A model generated the notes under the pieces. It saw only the letters and a list, made by a program, of their open reading frames with translations. It had not been told where the DNA came from and did not search any database. A program made the translations under genes and the position numbers. Shown here in pieces: positions 41,776 through 52,979 of a stretch of DNA of 64,000 bases. Positions within the stretch are counted from its first letter, which is position 1. Each line of letters begins with the position of its first letter. The stretch is from Ahaetulla prasina (Eukaryota; Chordata; Lepidosauria; Squamata; Colubridae). The stretch spans positions 5,671,435 to 5,735,434 of the forward strand of contig NC_080541.1 in assembly GCF_028640845.1 (NCBI RefSeq). Reading direction: 5' to 3'.

Positions 41776-41910
41776 ACTGTTTTTCACAGTTACGACCTCT
41801 GTGGCATTCCCATGATCACGTGATCAACATTCAGATGCCTGGCCACTGACTCATACTTATGACGGGTGCAGTGTCCCAGGGTCATGTGATCTCCTTTTGC
41901 AACCTTTTGC
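41680..41910. mobile_element. pogo/Tigger-like MITE, left part (outer level of nest 2)
   Basis: GTAGTCCTTGACTTACAACG is the terminal motif. The body reads CACAGTTACGACC...GGCATTCCCATGATCACGTG...TGTCCCAGGGTCATGTGATC. Cut at AACCTTTTGC; it resumes at 48839 with AACCTTCTGACAAACAAAGT. Confidence 0.65.
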
Positions 41911-42174
41911 AATGGCTTAGGGCCTGGGTACTTACGGGACCGCCTGCTGTTACCTCATGCCTCCCACCGACCCGTGCGTTCTCACAGAGAGGGACTTCTC
42001 AGGGTGCCGTCCGCCAAGCAATGTCGGCTGGCGGCCCCCAGGGGAAGATCTTTCTCTGTGGGGGCTCCCACCCTCTGGAACAAACTTCCCCCGGGTTTAC
42101 GCCAAATACCTGACCTTCGGACCTTCCGCCGCGAACTGAAAACACATCTATTTATTCAAGCGGGGCTGGCCTAA
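41911..42174 (+). mobile_element. L2-like LINE A, RT C-terminal part
   Basis: The frame at 41974-42174 reads RSFSVGAPTLWNKLPPGLRQ, IPDLRTFRRELKTHLFIQAG, the L2 RT C-terminus. Cut at CTGGCCTAA by the minus L1. Its 3' UTR is at 48605-48838. Confidence 0.85.
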
Positions 42175-42377
42175 TTTTTTTTTTTTTTTTATTCAAAAAG
42201 TTTTACAAAATTTTTTTCCCCCCCTTTCCCCCCCCCCTCCCCTCCTTCGCAACCCCTCCCCGACTTCCCGGAACGAGCACAAGGTATAGTTAAAATAAAA
42301 CAAACATATGCTAAAAATTTTCGTCCCAACTTAATTATACCCCTACAATCATCAATTCCTAACTTCCCCAAAAGCAA

Positions 42378-43361
42378 TCAAAATAATACATCATAATCAT
42401 TCAAAACAGTCTGATAACTCTTAGTCTGATATCTACGTTGAATATAGTCAATCCATTTTTTCCATTCCTTTAAGTATCTTTCTTGCGTATTGTCTTTCAA
42501 AAAGGCTGATATCTTCGCCATCTCAGCCAAATTGGCAACTTTCAATATCCATTCTTCTATTGTTGGTACTTCTTTTTTCTTCCAATATTGTCCTATTAGT
42601 AATCTTGCTGCAGTTATTAGATTTAAAATCAATTTAGTCTCAATTACTGTACAACCCGTAATAATTCCCAACAAGAAAAATTGCGGCAGGAACTTTATCT
42701 TTTTTTTCAGAACATTTTGTAAAATCCACCAAATTTTTATCCAAAAGGCCTTTATGTCCTTACAAGTCCACCAAATGTGAAAATATGTAGCGTCATCACA
42801 ATTACATCTCCAACATTTTGCTTGCATTTCTGGATACATACACGATAATTTTTTAGGATCTAGATGCCATCTATAAAACATTTTATAAAAATTTTCCCTC
42901 AGATTCTGTGCCTGCGTGAATTTAACATTTCTAACCCAAATTTTTCCCCAAGTTTCCAATAATATTGGCTCCTGAAAATTTTGTGCCCACTTTATCATAC
43001 AGTCCTTTACCAAGTCCCTTTCAGAATCTATTTCAAGTAACACATTATACAATCTCTTTATATGCTCCTGAGACTGATTTCTAATTTGCTTTACCAAATT
43101 TCCCTCGTTCTGCTCTATACCAATTTTTTGATCTCCCTTCCATCTAGCATGTAATTGCTCATATTGAAACCAAGTATAATTTTTCCCTTCCTCTCTTAAT
43201 ACTTGCAGAGATTTTAACTGCAAATTACCTCTTTCAGTATACAAAAGATCTTTATATGTAATCATTTCCTGATTCTGTTCTATGTTTATATTTTCTACTG
43301 TATGTCTAGGACTTGCCCATATAGGAACCTTATAATTTAGTTTATAAGAGTATTTTTCCAA
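42378..43361 (-). pseudogene. L1 ORF2 C-terminal region, 327 intact codons
   Basis: One long frame from MEKYSYKLNYKVPIWASPRH to YQTVLNDYDVLF. It contains the cysteine/histidine motif CWRCNCDDATYFHIWWTC (near 42800) and EKEVPTIEEW-like C-terminal sequence. Upstream frames at 43381-43593 and 43772-44503 hold the palm (ADDLVITLTNPINSSKSLLE; GTRQGCPLSPLLFILTLEPL). Two or three frameshifts separate them. Confidence 0.87.
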
Positions 43362-43771
43362 ACACGCAGAAGGGCATTTCTTAGCACATGATTTTTAAAG
43401 GCCTTATCCACTTTTTGTCATAAATTAAATATGCATGCCATCCATATAACAAATCATAACCTTCTATATTCAAAATTCTGTCCTCTGTTAAATTAAACCA
43501 ATCACTTATTGCAGAGAGAGCAGCTGCTTCATAATATAATTTAAAATTAGGCATTTTAAACCTCCCTTTCCGAGAATCTTGAATTATTTTCATTTTAACC
43601 CTAGCTTTTTACCTTCCCATATAAATTTGTTAATTCCTTCTGCCATTCCTCAAGATTCTTATCTTTCTTAATTATTGGTATCATCTGAAAGAGGAATAAA
43701 AATCTAGGTAAAACATTCATTTTAATAGCAGCAATTCTCCCAGCAAAGATAATTGCAATTTTTCCAAACAA

Positions 43772-44503
43772 TCAACTCCTTCTGAACTTTTGCCATAAAA
43801 CCTCATAGTTATTCTTATACAATTTCACATTTGATGACGTAATATAAACCCCTAAATACTTAACCTTCTTTACAATTTCAAATCCTGTTACTTCCTCTAG
43901 TTTTTCTTTCTGTTGTCTGGTCATATTCTTTACTATCACTTTTGTGTTTCTCTGATTTACCTTAAACCCTGAGACATTCCCATATTGATCAATTATTTCC
44001 AACAAAGATTTACTAGAATTTATAGGGTTTGTTAAAGTAATCACCAAATCATCTGCAAAAGCTCTTAACTTATATTCATACTGTCTAACTCTAATTCCCT
44101 CTATCTCCTTTACTTCTTGTATTTTATCCAATAATGGTTCTAGAGTTAAAATAAACAATAATGGTGATAAAGGACATCCCTGTCTTGTTCCTTTCGCAAT
44201 CTTAAAAGGTTCTGTTAAGCTACCATTGATTATAATCTGTGCTGTTTGCTCTCCATAAATTGCCCTAATTATTCTTAAAAAACCATCTCCAAATTGCATC
44301 TTTTCTATTAATTTAAATAAAAAATCCCAATGCAATCGATCAAAAGCTTTCTCTGCATCGAGAAAAATAAATGCTGCTGGAATAAAATTTTTCTTTTCTA
44401 AGTACTCCAGTAAATTAATAATCTGCCTAACATTATTCCTCATCTGTCTCCCTTTTATAAATCCAGATTGATCATTATGAATTCTTCGCTGCAGAATCAA
44501 CAT
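43772..44503 (-). pseudogene. L1 ORF2 reverse transcriptase palm, 243 codons
   Basis: RIHNDQSGFIKGRQMRNNVR, FIFLDAEKAFDRLHWDFLFK, GTRQGCPLSPLLFILTLEPL and AFADDLVITL, the RT catalytic blocks, in one frame. The start is lost into L2 B; the end is a frameshift near 43772. Confidence 0.88.
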
Positions 44504-45180
44504 TAATCTATTAGCTATTATTTTAACAAAAATCTTATAATCATTATTTAAAAGTCTGTGAGGGTGGTTCTATTGACACGGTAAGTGGGAGAGGCAGATA
44601 TGGCGGAAGCGAGGGGTCATATCAAGTTTCGGGAGCGCGTGCTCGATGTTTGAAAGCGATCACGCGCTCCGACCCCTTGGACTTCACCCGTTTCCCGGAT
44701 GGTCAGGATCCTCAGAGCCTGGGCCTCCGGCTGATGTTGTGCAATGCTCGGTCCGTGGTGAATAAAGCCCCCCTCGTTTGTGACCTTATACAGGGGGTTC
44801 CATGACCTTATGGGCATTACGGAGACCTGGTTGGGCACTGAAGGCGTGCCCTGGTCGAGTTGTGCCCGCCGGGTTTCCGTGCATTCCATCAGCCGAGGCC
44901 CAGGGTAGGGGTGGGGGTGGCGGTTGTGATTAGAGAGAGTCTAGAGCCGAGGAGACCACTGTACCTCAGATTGCGGGTGCGAATCCCTCTTGGTGAGATG
45001 GGGTCATAGGTGTCAGATGGGTATGCTGATCACGTACCTGGCTCCTTGCTGCGTGACAGCTGCCCTGCCCGAGCTCCTGGAGGTGCTGGCTGGGGTGGCA
45101 GTTGAGACCCCCAGACTTTTAGTCATGGGGGACTTTAACTTGCCATCGTCCGGCTGCCATCGACGGCAGCTCGGGAGTTC

Positions 45181-46245
45181 ATGGCTTCCATGACGGCCTT
45201 GGACATGACCCAAGTAGTTGATGGCCCTACTCACATTGGGGGTGGCACCCTGGACCTGATTTTTCTCTCTGGTCAGTGGTTGAGAGATCTGGACTTAAAG
45301 GAATTAGTCATTGAACCTTTGTCATGGTCAGATCACTCTCTTCTTCGCCTGGACTTTCTGACCGCCATCCACCACCGCAGGGAGACGGAGCCGATACGTT
45401 GGTTCCGTCCCAGGCGCCTGATGGACCCGGATGGGTTCCGGACGGAGCTTGGGCCATTTCCTGAGGGTCTGGCTCACGGCTCGACTGAGGAACTTGTTGC
45501 GGCCTGGGAACAGGCCGCGACGGGGGCCTTGGACCGTGTCGTGCCTTTGCGGCCTCTGACCCGGCGCAGGTCCCAACCGGCTCCTTGGTTCTCCGAGGAG
45601 CTGAGAGGGATGAAGCGCCGGAGAAGACGCCTGGAGAGTCTTTGGAGGTCTAGCCGTTCGGAAGCTGATCGGACACTAGTGAAGTCCTATACTAGGACTT
45701 ACCTAGTGGCATTGAGGGAAGCGAGGCGTAGCTACGCCTCCTCCCTCATTGCATCGGCAGATAACCGCCCAGCCGCCCTGTTTCGGGTGACCCGCTCCCT
45801 CTTACACCAGGGGGAACGGGATGACCCGTTGCAGGGATGTGCTGAGGAGTTTAACGGTTATCTATACGATAAAATCGTTCAGCTTCGGGATGGTCTGGAC
45901 CAAGATTGCAGTGATACGGGCGAGATGAGTGAGGGCGGTCTTGGTGACATTGTGTGGGATGAGTTTGACCCTGTGGCTCCCGAGGACATGGACAGGTTGT
46001 TGGGTAGGTTGAATGCCACCACGTGTTTACTGGACCCGTGCCCCTCTTGGCTGGTGCTGGCCACTCGAGAGGTGACACGAGGCTGGCTCCAGGCGATTAC
46101 GACCGCTTCTTTGGTGGAGGGTGTCTTCCCGGCCGCCTTGAAAGAGGCGGTGGTGAGGCCCCTCCTTAAGAAGCCGTCCTTGGACCCGGCTGTTTTAGGT
46201 AATTATCGTCTGTCTCCAACCTTCGCTCCACGGCGAAGGTTGTAG
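45181..46245 (+). pseudogene. L2 LINE endonuclease end and EN-RT linker, 354 codons
   Basis: VVDGPTHIGGGTLDLIFLSG and LSWSDHSLLRLDF are the endonuclease end (SDH catalytic box). The linker follows: APWFSEELRGMKRRRRRLES, REARRSYASSLIASADNRPA, then VVRPLLKKPSLDPAVLGNYR, where RT block 1 begins and the frame is lost (NYRLSPTFAPRRR). Upstream EN motif VMGDFNLPSS lies at about 45122 in another frame. Confidence 0.88.
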
Positions 46246-47500
46246 AGAGTATGGTGGCATATCAATTTCCCTTGCACCTGGATGAAACTGTCTATCTAGA
46301 CCCGTTCCAGTCCGGTTTTCGGCCCGGTTACAGCACGGAGACGGCTTTGGTCGCGTTGGTGGATGATCTCTGAGGCCAGGGACAGGGTTGCTCCTCTGCC
46401 CTGGTCCTATTAGACCTCTCAGCGGCTTTCGATACCATCGACCATGGTATCCTGCTGCGCGGTTGGAGGGATTGGGAGTGGGAGGCACCGTTATCGGTGG
46501 TTCTCCTCCTATCTCTCCGACCGGTCGCAGTCGGTGTTGACGGGGCAGAGGTCGGCCCCGAGGCGCCTCACTTGTGGGGTGCCGAGGGTCGATCCTCTCG
46601 CCTTCTGTTTAACATCTACATGAAGCCGCTGGGTGAGATCATCAGTGGTTTCGGTGTGAAGTACCAGCTGTGCGGATGACACCCAGCTGTACTTTTCACA
46701 CCGGACCACCCCAACGGTTATCAAGTGCTGTCCCGGTGCCTGGAGGCCAGACTGGTCTGGATGGGGAGAAATAGGCTCAAGCTCAATCCTCCAAGACAGA
46801 GTGGCTGTGGATGCCGGCATCCCGATACAGTCAGCTAACCGCGGCTGACCATCGGTGGCGAGTCATTGGCCCCGATGGAAAGGGTCCGCAACTTAGGCGC
46901 CCTCCTGGATGAACGGCTGTCTCTAGAAGACCATTTGACGGCCGTCTCCAGGAGAGCGTTCTACCAGGTTCGCCTGGTACGCCAGTTGCGCCTTTCTGGA
47001 CCGGGATGCCCTATGCACGGTCACCACGCACTCGTGACGCCTCGCCTGGATTACTGCAATGCTCTCTACATGGGGCTCCTTGAAGGGCATCCGGAGGCTA
47101 CAGTTAGTCCAGAATGCGGCTGCGCTGGTGATAGATGGAGCCCTCGTGGCTCCCGTGATAACACCCATCCCGCGCAGGCTGCACTGGCTACCTGTGGCTT
47201 TCGGTGCGCTTCAAGGTTTTGGTGACCACCTTTAAAGCGCCCATGGCATTGGGCGGGCTACTTACGGGACCGCCTACTGCTACCGAATATCTCTCACCGA
47301 CCCGTGCGCTCTCACAGAGGGTCTCCTCAGGGTGCCGTCGGGCGCGGCAATGTCATCTGGCGACGCCCAGGGGAAGGGCCTTCTCTGTGGGGGCCCCCAC
47401 CCTCTGGAATGAACTACCCCCCGGACTTCGTCAGCTTTCCGACCTCCGGACCTTCCGCCGCGGGCTTAAAACGTATTTATTTAATTGTGCAGGGCTGAGC
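46246..47500 (+). pseudogene. L2 LINE reverse transcriptase, heavily frameshifted
   Basis: Readable blocks: DPFQSGFRPGYSTETALVAL (about 46300), LLDLSAAFDTIDHGILL (about 46410), LFNIYMKPLGEIISGFGVKY (about 46600), ADDTQLYFSH-like (about 46675), then MERVRNLGALLDERLSLEDH (46878) and SVGAPTLWNELPPGLRQLSD, LRTFRRGLKTYLF (about 47390-47490). About eight frameshifts. Confidence 0.85.
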
Positions 47501-47629
47501 TAGATTTTAAATTATTGGTTTTAAATTGGGTTTTATTTGATATTTTAATTCTAAATTTACGGGCTTGTTAGAATCAGTTTTTTAATTGTTTTATATTGTA
47601 TTTATATGTCTTTTAAATGCCTGTACACC

Positions 47630-47662
47630 GCCCTGAGTCCTTCGGGAGATAGGGCGGTATAT
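47630..47662 (+). other. L2 3' stem-loop
   Basis: CCGCCCT pairs with AGGGCGG around GAGTCCTTCGGGAGAT, kept in L2 A near 48764-48793. L2-clade LINEs use conserved 3' ends for reverse transcriptase recognition. Confidence 0.65.
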
Positions 47663-47671
47663 AAATTTGAA

Positions 47672-47710
<39 letters not shown>

Positions 47711-47714
47711 AAGT

Positions 47715-48604
47715 GAGATTGGCCTATAATTCCCAGGTTTAGAACAATCCTGTTCCTCTTTTGGTATCAATGAAATAAAAGAGGTTCTCCATGAGGGGGG
47801 AATTCCCCCTCCTAGCTGTATCTGATTAAATAATTCCTTAAGTGGACCTAACATCTCATCCTGTAAATTCCTATAATAACTAACTGTGAGCCCATCCGTA
47901 CCAGGAGTTTTCCCCATTTTTAATTGTTTAATTACCAAAATAATTTCTTCCGAGGTTATAGGCCGATTCAATTCATCCGTTTGTTCTAAAGTTAAATTTT
48001 TAACCTTATATTCCTTCAAATACTTATCAATATCCCTATTCGATATATTATCTTTAAGATATAAATTTGTATAATATTCTAAAAAAGCTTTTTTAATTTT
48101 ATCCTGTTGATATCTCTCTTTACCTTTGTATTCTATTTTTTCTATAGTACGTTGTTTTTGTCTTTTCCTTAAAGTGTATGCTAACCACCTACCAGGTCTA
48201 TTTGCGTTACAAAAAGTATTATGTTTGGCATATTGTATATTTGTTGCCACCTGATCAGCCATTATCATATTAAATTGATTCTGTAGTAACTTTATTGCAT
48301 CTTTAAGTTTTTGATCATGTGGGTTATGTATTAATAATTGTTGTTTCTTATAGATTTCCTCTTCTAAATACCTACGCTGTCTTTGTTGCTTATTTCTCTG
48401 TCTATTATTAAGATATATTAATACACCTCTCATAAAAGCTTTACTGCAGTCCCAAACCATTTCTATCGATGTTTCATTATTCAAATTATAATCAAAAAAT
48501 TCTTTCATCTGCTTTTTACATTGATTTACATTATCCTGATATCTAAACAAATTTTCATTTAATCTCCAAGTTCTTCTACCCTCTTTTCCATATTGCAATT
48601 CCAT
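47715..48604 (-). mobile_element. L1 LINE (-), 5' part (5'-truncated)
   Basis: Continues the minus L1 beyond L2 B. Open for about 290 codons from MELQYGKEGRRTWRLNENLF through RPGRWLAYTLRKRQKQRTIE to KMGKTPGTDGLTVSYYRNLQ. Truncated within the endonuclease at 48604, next to the target repeat CTGGCCTAA. Confidence 0.9.
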
Positions 48605-48838
48605 CTGGCCTAAATTTTATTGGTTTTAAATTTATAACTAATTTTAAATGGGGTTTTTAGTTTTATATATTTTTAAAGTTTTTAGGCCACTTTTATAATA
48701 AGTTTTTTAATTTGTATTTTAAATTGCATATTTTTGTATTGTTTTGTTTTATCTTGGCTGTACACCGCCCTGAGTCCTTCGGGAGAAGGGCGGTATAAAA
48801 ATTGAATAAATAATAATAAAATAATAATAATAATAATA
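48605..48838 (+). mobile_element. L2-like LINE A, 3' UTR
   Basis: Resumes at CTGGCCTAAATTTTATTGG, includes the hairpin CCGCCCTGAG...GGGAGAAGGGCGG and an (AATAA)n tail. Ends at the MITE repeat AACCTT. Confidence 0.85.
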
Positions 48839-49060
48839 ACCTTCTGACAAACAAAGTCCAGGCAGATGCAGGATTCCCTTAACAACCGGACTGCTAACCG
48901 ATCGAGTGCAGTGATTCACTTAACAACGGCGGCAAGGAAGGTCGCAAAAATGCAGCAGCATCGTAAAACGGGACAGAACTCGCTTAACCAACATCTCAAC
49001 AACAGAAATTCTGGTCCCACAACTGTAGCAACGTGAGATTTTGAAAAGGCGCATCTGCCA
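48839..49060. mobile_element. pogo/Tigger-like MITE, right part
   Basis: AACCTTCTGACAAACAAAGT, TTCACTTAACAACGGCGGCA, AACTCGCTTAACCAACATCT. Completes the element broken at 41910; its terminal motif is eroded. Confidence 0.6.
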
Positions 49061-49480
49061 TGATTTGGGAAGGAGCAGAAATGTAGATTACAAAGCTTTA
49101 TGCAGATGTACGAATTATAATAATTGCAATCACGGCAAAAAAAAAAAAAAAAGGTGTGAGCTAAATTACTTTCTCCTCTAATGTGTTAGCTGAAGGGTCC
49201 CCAAATGTTACTATTTTTAATAAGTTTGAAGCAGGGTTTCTTCAGGCTGCAGTTCTGGCCACTGCCTCCTACAGGATGTCCGTACTGAGTTCAGGATGAT
49301 TACTTTTTAGTAAGCAGATGATATACTTTATTCGTATCATGGTTTATGGGGTCAGGGGAGCAGGATTGGCCCATGGGGCCCAATTGAGCATATATCTGAG
49401 TTGGCAACATGCAAGGCTAAACCCCCAAGCTCTTCTTATGGCTACCTGGCTGGCCAATGGAGAAAGAGAGGCAATATTTC
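49061..49480. other. Unassigned DNA
   Basis: No family recognised. A run of 16 A at about 49137. Confidence 0.45.
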
Positions 49481-49484
49481 ATTT

Positions 49485-50064
49485 ATTGTATTTGATAGTA
49501 GATAGTATCTATGACTATCATTGTGTTGTAAGTGTTGTACCTTGATGAACGTATCTTTTCTTTTATGTACTCTGAGAGCATATGCACCAAGACAAATTCC
49601 TTGTGTGTCCAATCACACTTGGCCAATAAAAAATTCTATTCTATTCTGTTCTGTTCTGTTCTATTCTATTTCTTTTATGTACACTGAGAGCATATACACC
49701 AAGACAAATTCCTTGTCTGTCCAATCACACATGGTCAATAAAGAATTCTATTCTATTCTGTTCTGTTCTGTTCTGTTCTGTTCTGTTCTGTTCTATTCTA
49801 TTCTATTCTATTCCTTTTATGTCCACTGAGAGCCTATGCACCAAGACAAATTCCTTGTGTGTCCAATCACACTTGGCCAATAAAAAATTCTATTCTATTC
49901 TATTCTATTCTATTCTATTCTATTCTATTCTATTCTATTCTATTCTATTCTATTCTATTCTATTCTATTCCTTTTATGTCCACTGAGAGCATATGCACCA
50001 AAGACAAATCCCTTGTGTGTCCAATCACACTTGCCCAATAAAAAATTCTATTCTATTCTATTCT
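49485..50064 (+). repeat. Four tandem Snake1/L3 3' tails
   Basis: The block CTTTTATGTMCACTGAGAGC to CACACTTGGCCAATAAAAAA plus a pentamer tail occurs four times (near 49558, 49674, 49815 and 49972). Tails differ: mixed ATTCT/GTTCT, GTTCT-rich, pure ATTCT (about 19 units), and short ATTCT. Only the first unit has the upstream UTR. Confidence 0.93.
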
Positions 50065-50065
50065 T

Positions 50066-50205
50066 CTACCTACCACTGGAGGTTTTCAAGAAGAGATTGG
50101 ACTGCCATTTGTTAGAAATGGTGTAGGGTCTCCTGCTTGGGTAGGGGGTTGGACTAGATGATCTAAAGGTGCCTTCCAACTCTGTTAATCTGTTAATTCA
50201 CACCT
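50066..50205 (+). mobile_element. CR1 LINE 3' end
   Basis: CTGGAGGTTTTCAAGAAGAG, GGGGGTTGGACTAGATGATC, CTTCCAACTCTGTTAATCTG. Confidence 0.85.
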
Positions 50206-50830
50206 GTGCATTTGGTTTTTTTCTTCTTCTAAAGGTAGAACCTTACTTTTCTCTCCACTATCTGCAAAATGAGAGGCCCTTTTCTACCGGGTAGTCCTAC
50301 TATGATGGATACCAGATACCTTCTAACTACTTTAACCTTGCCCAAAATGAGGTGACCCTCCTCAAAGTCTTTGCAGTTGTGTCAACTTCCCTTCGGTGCA
50401 GCCTTCTAATAGTTCTCTCTCCAGGCTGCCCAGAACGGTTTGTGTCAGCTTTCTTACTGACCTCTCTTTGGCTGTAACCTGAGCTGTATTTTATGTCTCT
50501 TCCTGTCATTCTGATCCTCCATAGCTCAGAGCGAAGAAAAGGGTTTTGTTGTCCGGTTGGGCTGCGATAGAAAACACTTAAAGGAGGCCACCAGGGATAA
50601 GACAGAGAAAAGAAAGCGGTGAAAAAGGATCGTGCAGCGAGCTAAAATGGTGATGGCGTCATTGAAAGGAGTTCCTTTTAACTGTCTGGTGATGAATGCA
50701 AGAAAGGAGAGTGACCGAATGTCACCGCATCCAGTAGCTCAAGGTCAGGTCAACATTTGTTCCTTCTAGAGCGAAAACACTCCTTCAGAAGAAGAGACAA
50801 TAAGGAAGATACTGGTCTGTGTGGAAATGG
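50206..50830. other. Unassigned DNA
   Basis: No familiar repeat or coding motif. Confidence 0.45.
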
Positions 50831-50835
50831 ACGGG

Positions 50836-52263
50836 CTAATGTTAACGTTAAACTGTCAAGGACCTAGGAGTACTCATTTCAAAAGATCTAAGTCCCAGAG
50901 CTCACTGTAACATCATTGCAAAAAAGGCATTAAGAGTTGTCAGTCTTACTTTGCCGAAGTTTTCTCTCTGGTAACACTATACTTCAAACTAGTGTTGGAA
51001 GAAATATCCATCTGGGTTCAGTTCCAAGTGGGGAAAAAGACACTGGAAACATGGAGACTGCTTGGAAAGATGGTTTAATGGTGGTCACATGTTCAAGGCG
51101 TTGGGTGAAGAACCAGAGAGGAAAGGAGAAGAAGAGAAGAAGAGGGTCGAAGGGCAGAAGGGATGCTGAGTGCCTGAGTTTATACTCTCTGTAGGGCCCC
51201 ACCTTGTGTTTCCTGTTCCTGTATAAGAAATGTACCCTGATTTGTTGTCAAACTCCCAGGTGGTCTAGGGGTCTTAGCTAACATTGTAGGTTGTCTCTCA
51301 TGCTTGCTTGAGCCTTGCCATGTGATGAGTTTCTGTTGCTAGATGAGTCCTATTGTGTTGCAAATAATGGTTCATTGACAAAGGTGGGGGGATTGAGTGA
51401 GCTTGGCTGAAGCCTTAATTGCCCATTGACAAAGGTGGGGGGGAGTGAGTTTCTGTCTCTGACCCATTGACAAAGGGGGGCGGGGAGGCAGGAAGCTGCT
51501 TTCTTTAAAACAGGTTTCTCCATTTCTTATCCAGGGAAATAATCTTCTGCCCTTTTTAATATTTTCTAAAATATTTCATTCTTCTAGGAGAGGAGTGAGT
51601 GCTAACTTCCTACACTAGGGCATATGAACCCTTTGCCAGGCCTATCCTTGAATACTGCTCACCTGCCTGGCACCCTCGCTGTATTTCAGACATCAATACA
51701 TTAGAGAGGGTCCAGAGATATTTTACTAGAAGAACACTCAAATCTTCTGCTTGAAATAAAATTCCTTATCCCACCAGGCTTGAAATGTTAGGTCTGGATA
51801 ACCTCGAACTACGCCGTCTACGTTCCGACCTATGCTTAGTTCATAAGATGATTTACCAAAATGTCCTACTTGTAAATGAGTACTTTAATTTCAACCGTAA
51901 TAACACAAAGGCTCTCGATAGATTCAAACTCAATGTAATTCACTCTAATCTTGATTGTAGGAAATACGACTTCTGCAATAGAGTAGTAAATGTCTGGAAC
52001 ACTCTCCCTGATCCTGTTGTTAGTCTCTCTAATCCCCATACCTTTTACCTTAAACTACTGTGGACCTTTCATGTTTCTTAAGAGGTCCCTAAGGAGGCAT
52101 ACATAAGCGCACCAGTGTGCCTACCGTTCCTGTCTTACTGTCCCCATTTATATGTAATTGTTCTATGTGTTTATGGCTATGTTTTGCCTATTTATATCCT
52201 TTTATTTGTGCCACATTTTTTTCATGTGTCCATGTCTATGTCTACACTGTTACTTGTTTCCTT
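50836..52263 (+). mobile_element. LINE-X 3' part, split by LTR4
   Basis: VKDLGVLISKDLSPRAHCN-like RT sequence (50855-50985), then LTR4, then RPILEYCSPAWHPRCISDIN, ERVQRYFTRRT, and from 51785 MLGLDNLELRRLRSDLCLVH, CRKYDFCNRVVNVWNTLPDP, stop at 52079. The UTR continues to about 52263. Same family as 225-705 (-). Confidence 0.8.
50993..51614 (-). mobile_element. Solo LTR, family LTR4
   Basis: TGTTGGAAGAAATATCC...GCTAACTTCCTACA with CTAG on both sides (50989-50992, 51615-51618). Reverse orientation to 22578-23156 and about 43 bp longer. TATA-like GAGTATAAACTC on the minus strand near 51180. Confidence 0.9.
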
Positions 52264-52278
52264 GGACTTGTTGACAAA

Positions 52279-52313
<35 letters not shown>

Positions 52314-52370
52314 ATACATACATACATACATACATACATACATACATACATACATACATACATACATAAA
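52264..52370 (+). repeat. (AAAT)n(CATA)n LINE tail microsatellite
   Basis: About 12 AAAT-type then about 14 CATA units directly after the LINE-X UTR. Confidence 0.93.
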
Positions 52371-52562
52371 TGGGACATAGAATACTATGTTATATGGAAT
52401 AGATTCTATCAATCGTTGGAAGTTAGAATGTGATAGAATCAGGTTAGGTGGAAATGAAAAGAGATACTATATATATATTAGAATGTAGGTACTAGAATGA
52501 AAGATAAATTTGATACTCTACAATATGATGGTCAGAAATAATTGTACAGCACTAGTACCGTT

Positions 52563-52975
52563 TAAGGCTGTAAAAGTTGGACCATAAGGAAGGCTGAGAA
52601 TGGAGGCCTTTGAACTCTGGTGCTGGAGAAGACTCCTGCGAGTCCCTTGGACTGCAAGGCGATCCAACCGGTCAGTCCTAGAGGAGATCAACCCTGACTG
52701 CTCTTTAGAAGGCCAGATCCTGAAGATGAAACTCAAATACTTTGGCCACTTAATGAGAAAGAAGGACTCACTGGAGAAGAGCCGAATGCTGGGAAAGATG
52801 GAGGGCAAAGGAAGAAGGGGAGGGCAGAGAATGAGGTGGCTGGATGGAGTCACTGAAACAGTCGGTGTGAGCTTAAATGGACTCCGGAAGATGGTAGAGG
52901 ATAGGAAGGCCTGGAGGAACATTGTCCATGGAATCGCGATGGGTTGGACATGACTCGCAACTAACAACAAAAGCA
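52563..52975 (+). mobile_element. BovB (RTE) LINE 3' end
   Basis: Open frame 52600-52953: MEAFELWCWRRLLRVPWTAR, RSNRSVLEEINPDCSLEGQI, LKYFGHLMRKKDSLEKSRML, GQRMRWLDGVTETVGVSLNG. This is the BovB RT C-terminus. The end ATGGGTTGGACATGACTCGC and AACTAACAACA is BovB-like. 5'-truncated. Confidence 0.88.
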
Positions 52976-52979
52976 CTGT

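Larger units (their letters stand above)
42175..44555 (-). mobile_element. L1 LINE (-), 3' part, nested in L2 A
   Basis: A poly(T) at about 42174-42192, then antisense 3' UTR and ORF2. Nearly identical to the plus L1 at 19.2-21.9 kb. Interrupted at TTTAAAAGT by L2 B. The target duplication CTGGCCTAA flanks the whole L1 (42166-42174 and 48604-48612). Confidence 0.92.
44556..47708 (+). mobile_element. L2-like LINE B, near full length, nested in L1
   Basis: GC-rich 3.15-kb element between the two halves of the minus L1. Flanks AAAAGT on both sides. EN and RT remnants, RT C-terminus, then a 3' UTR with hairpin CCGCCCTGAG...CGGGAGATAGGGCGG and an (AAAT)n tail at 47668-47708. Confidence 0.92.
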
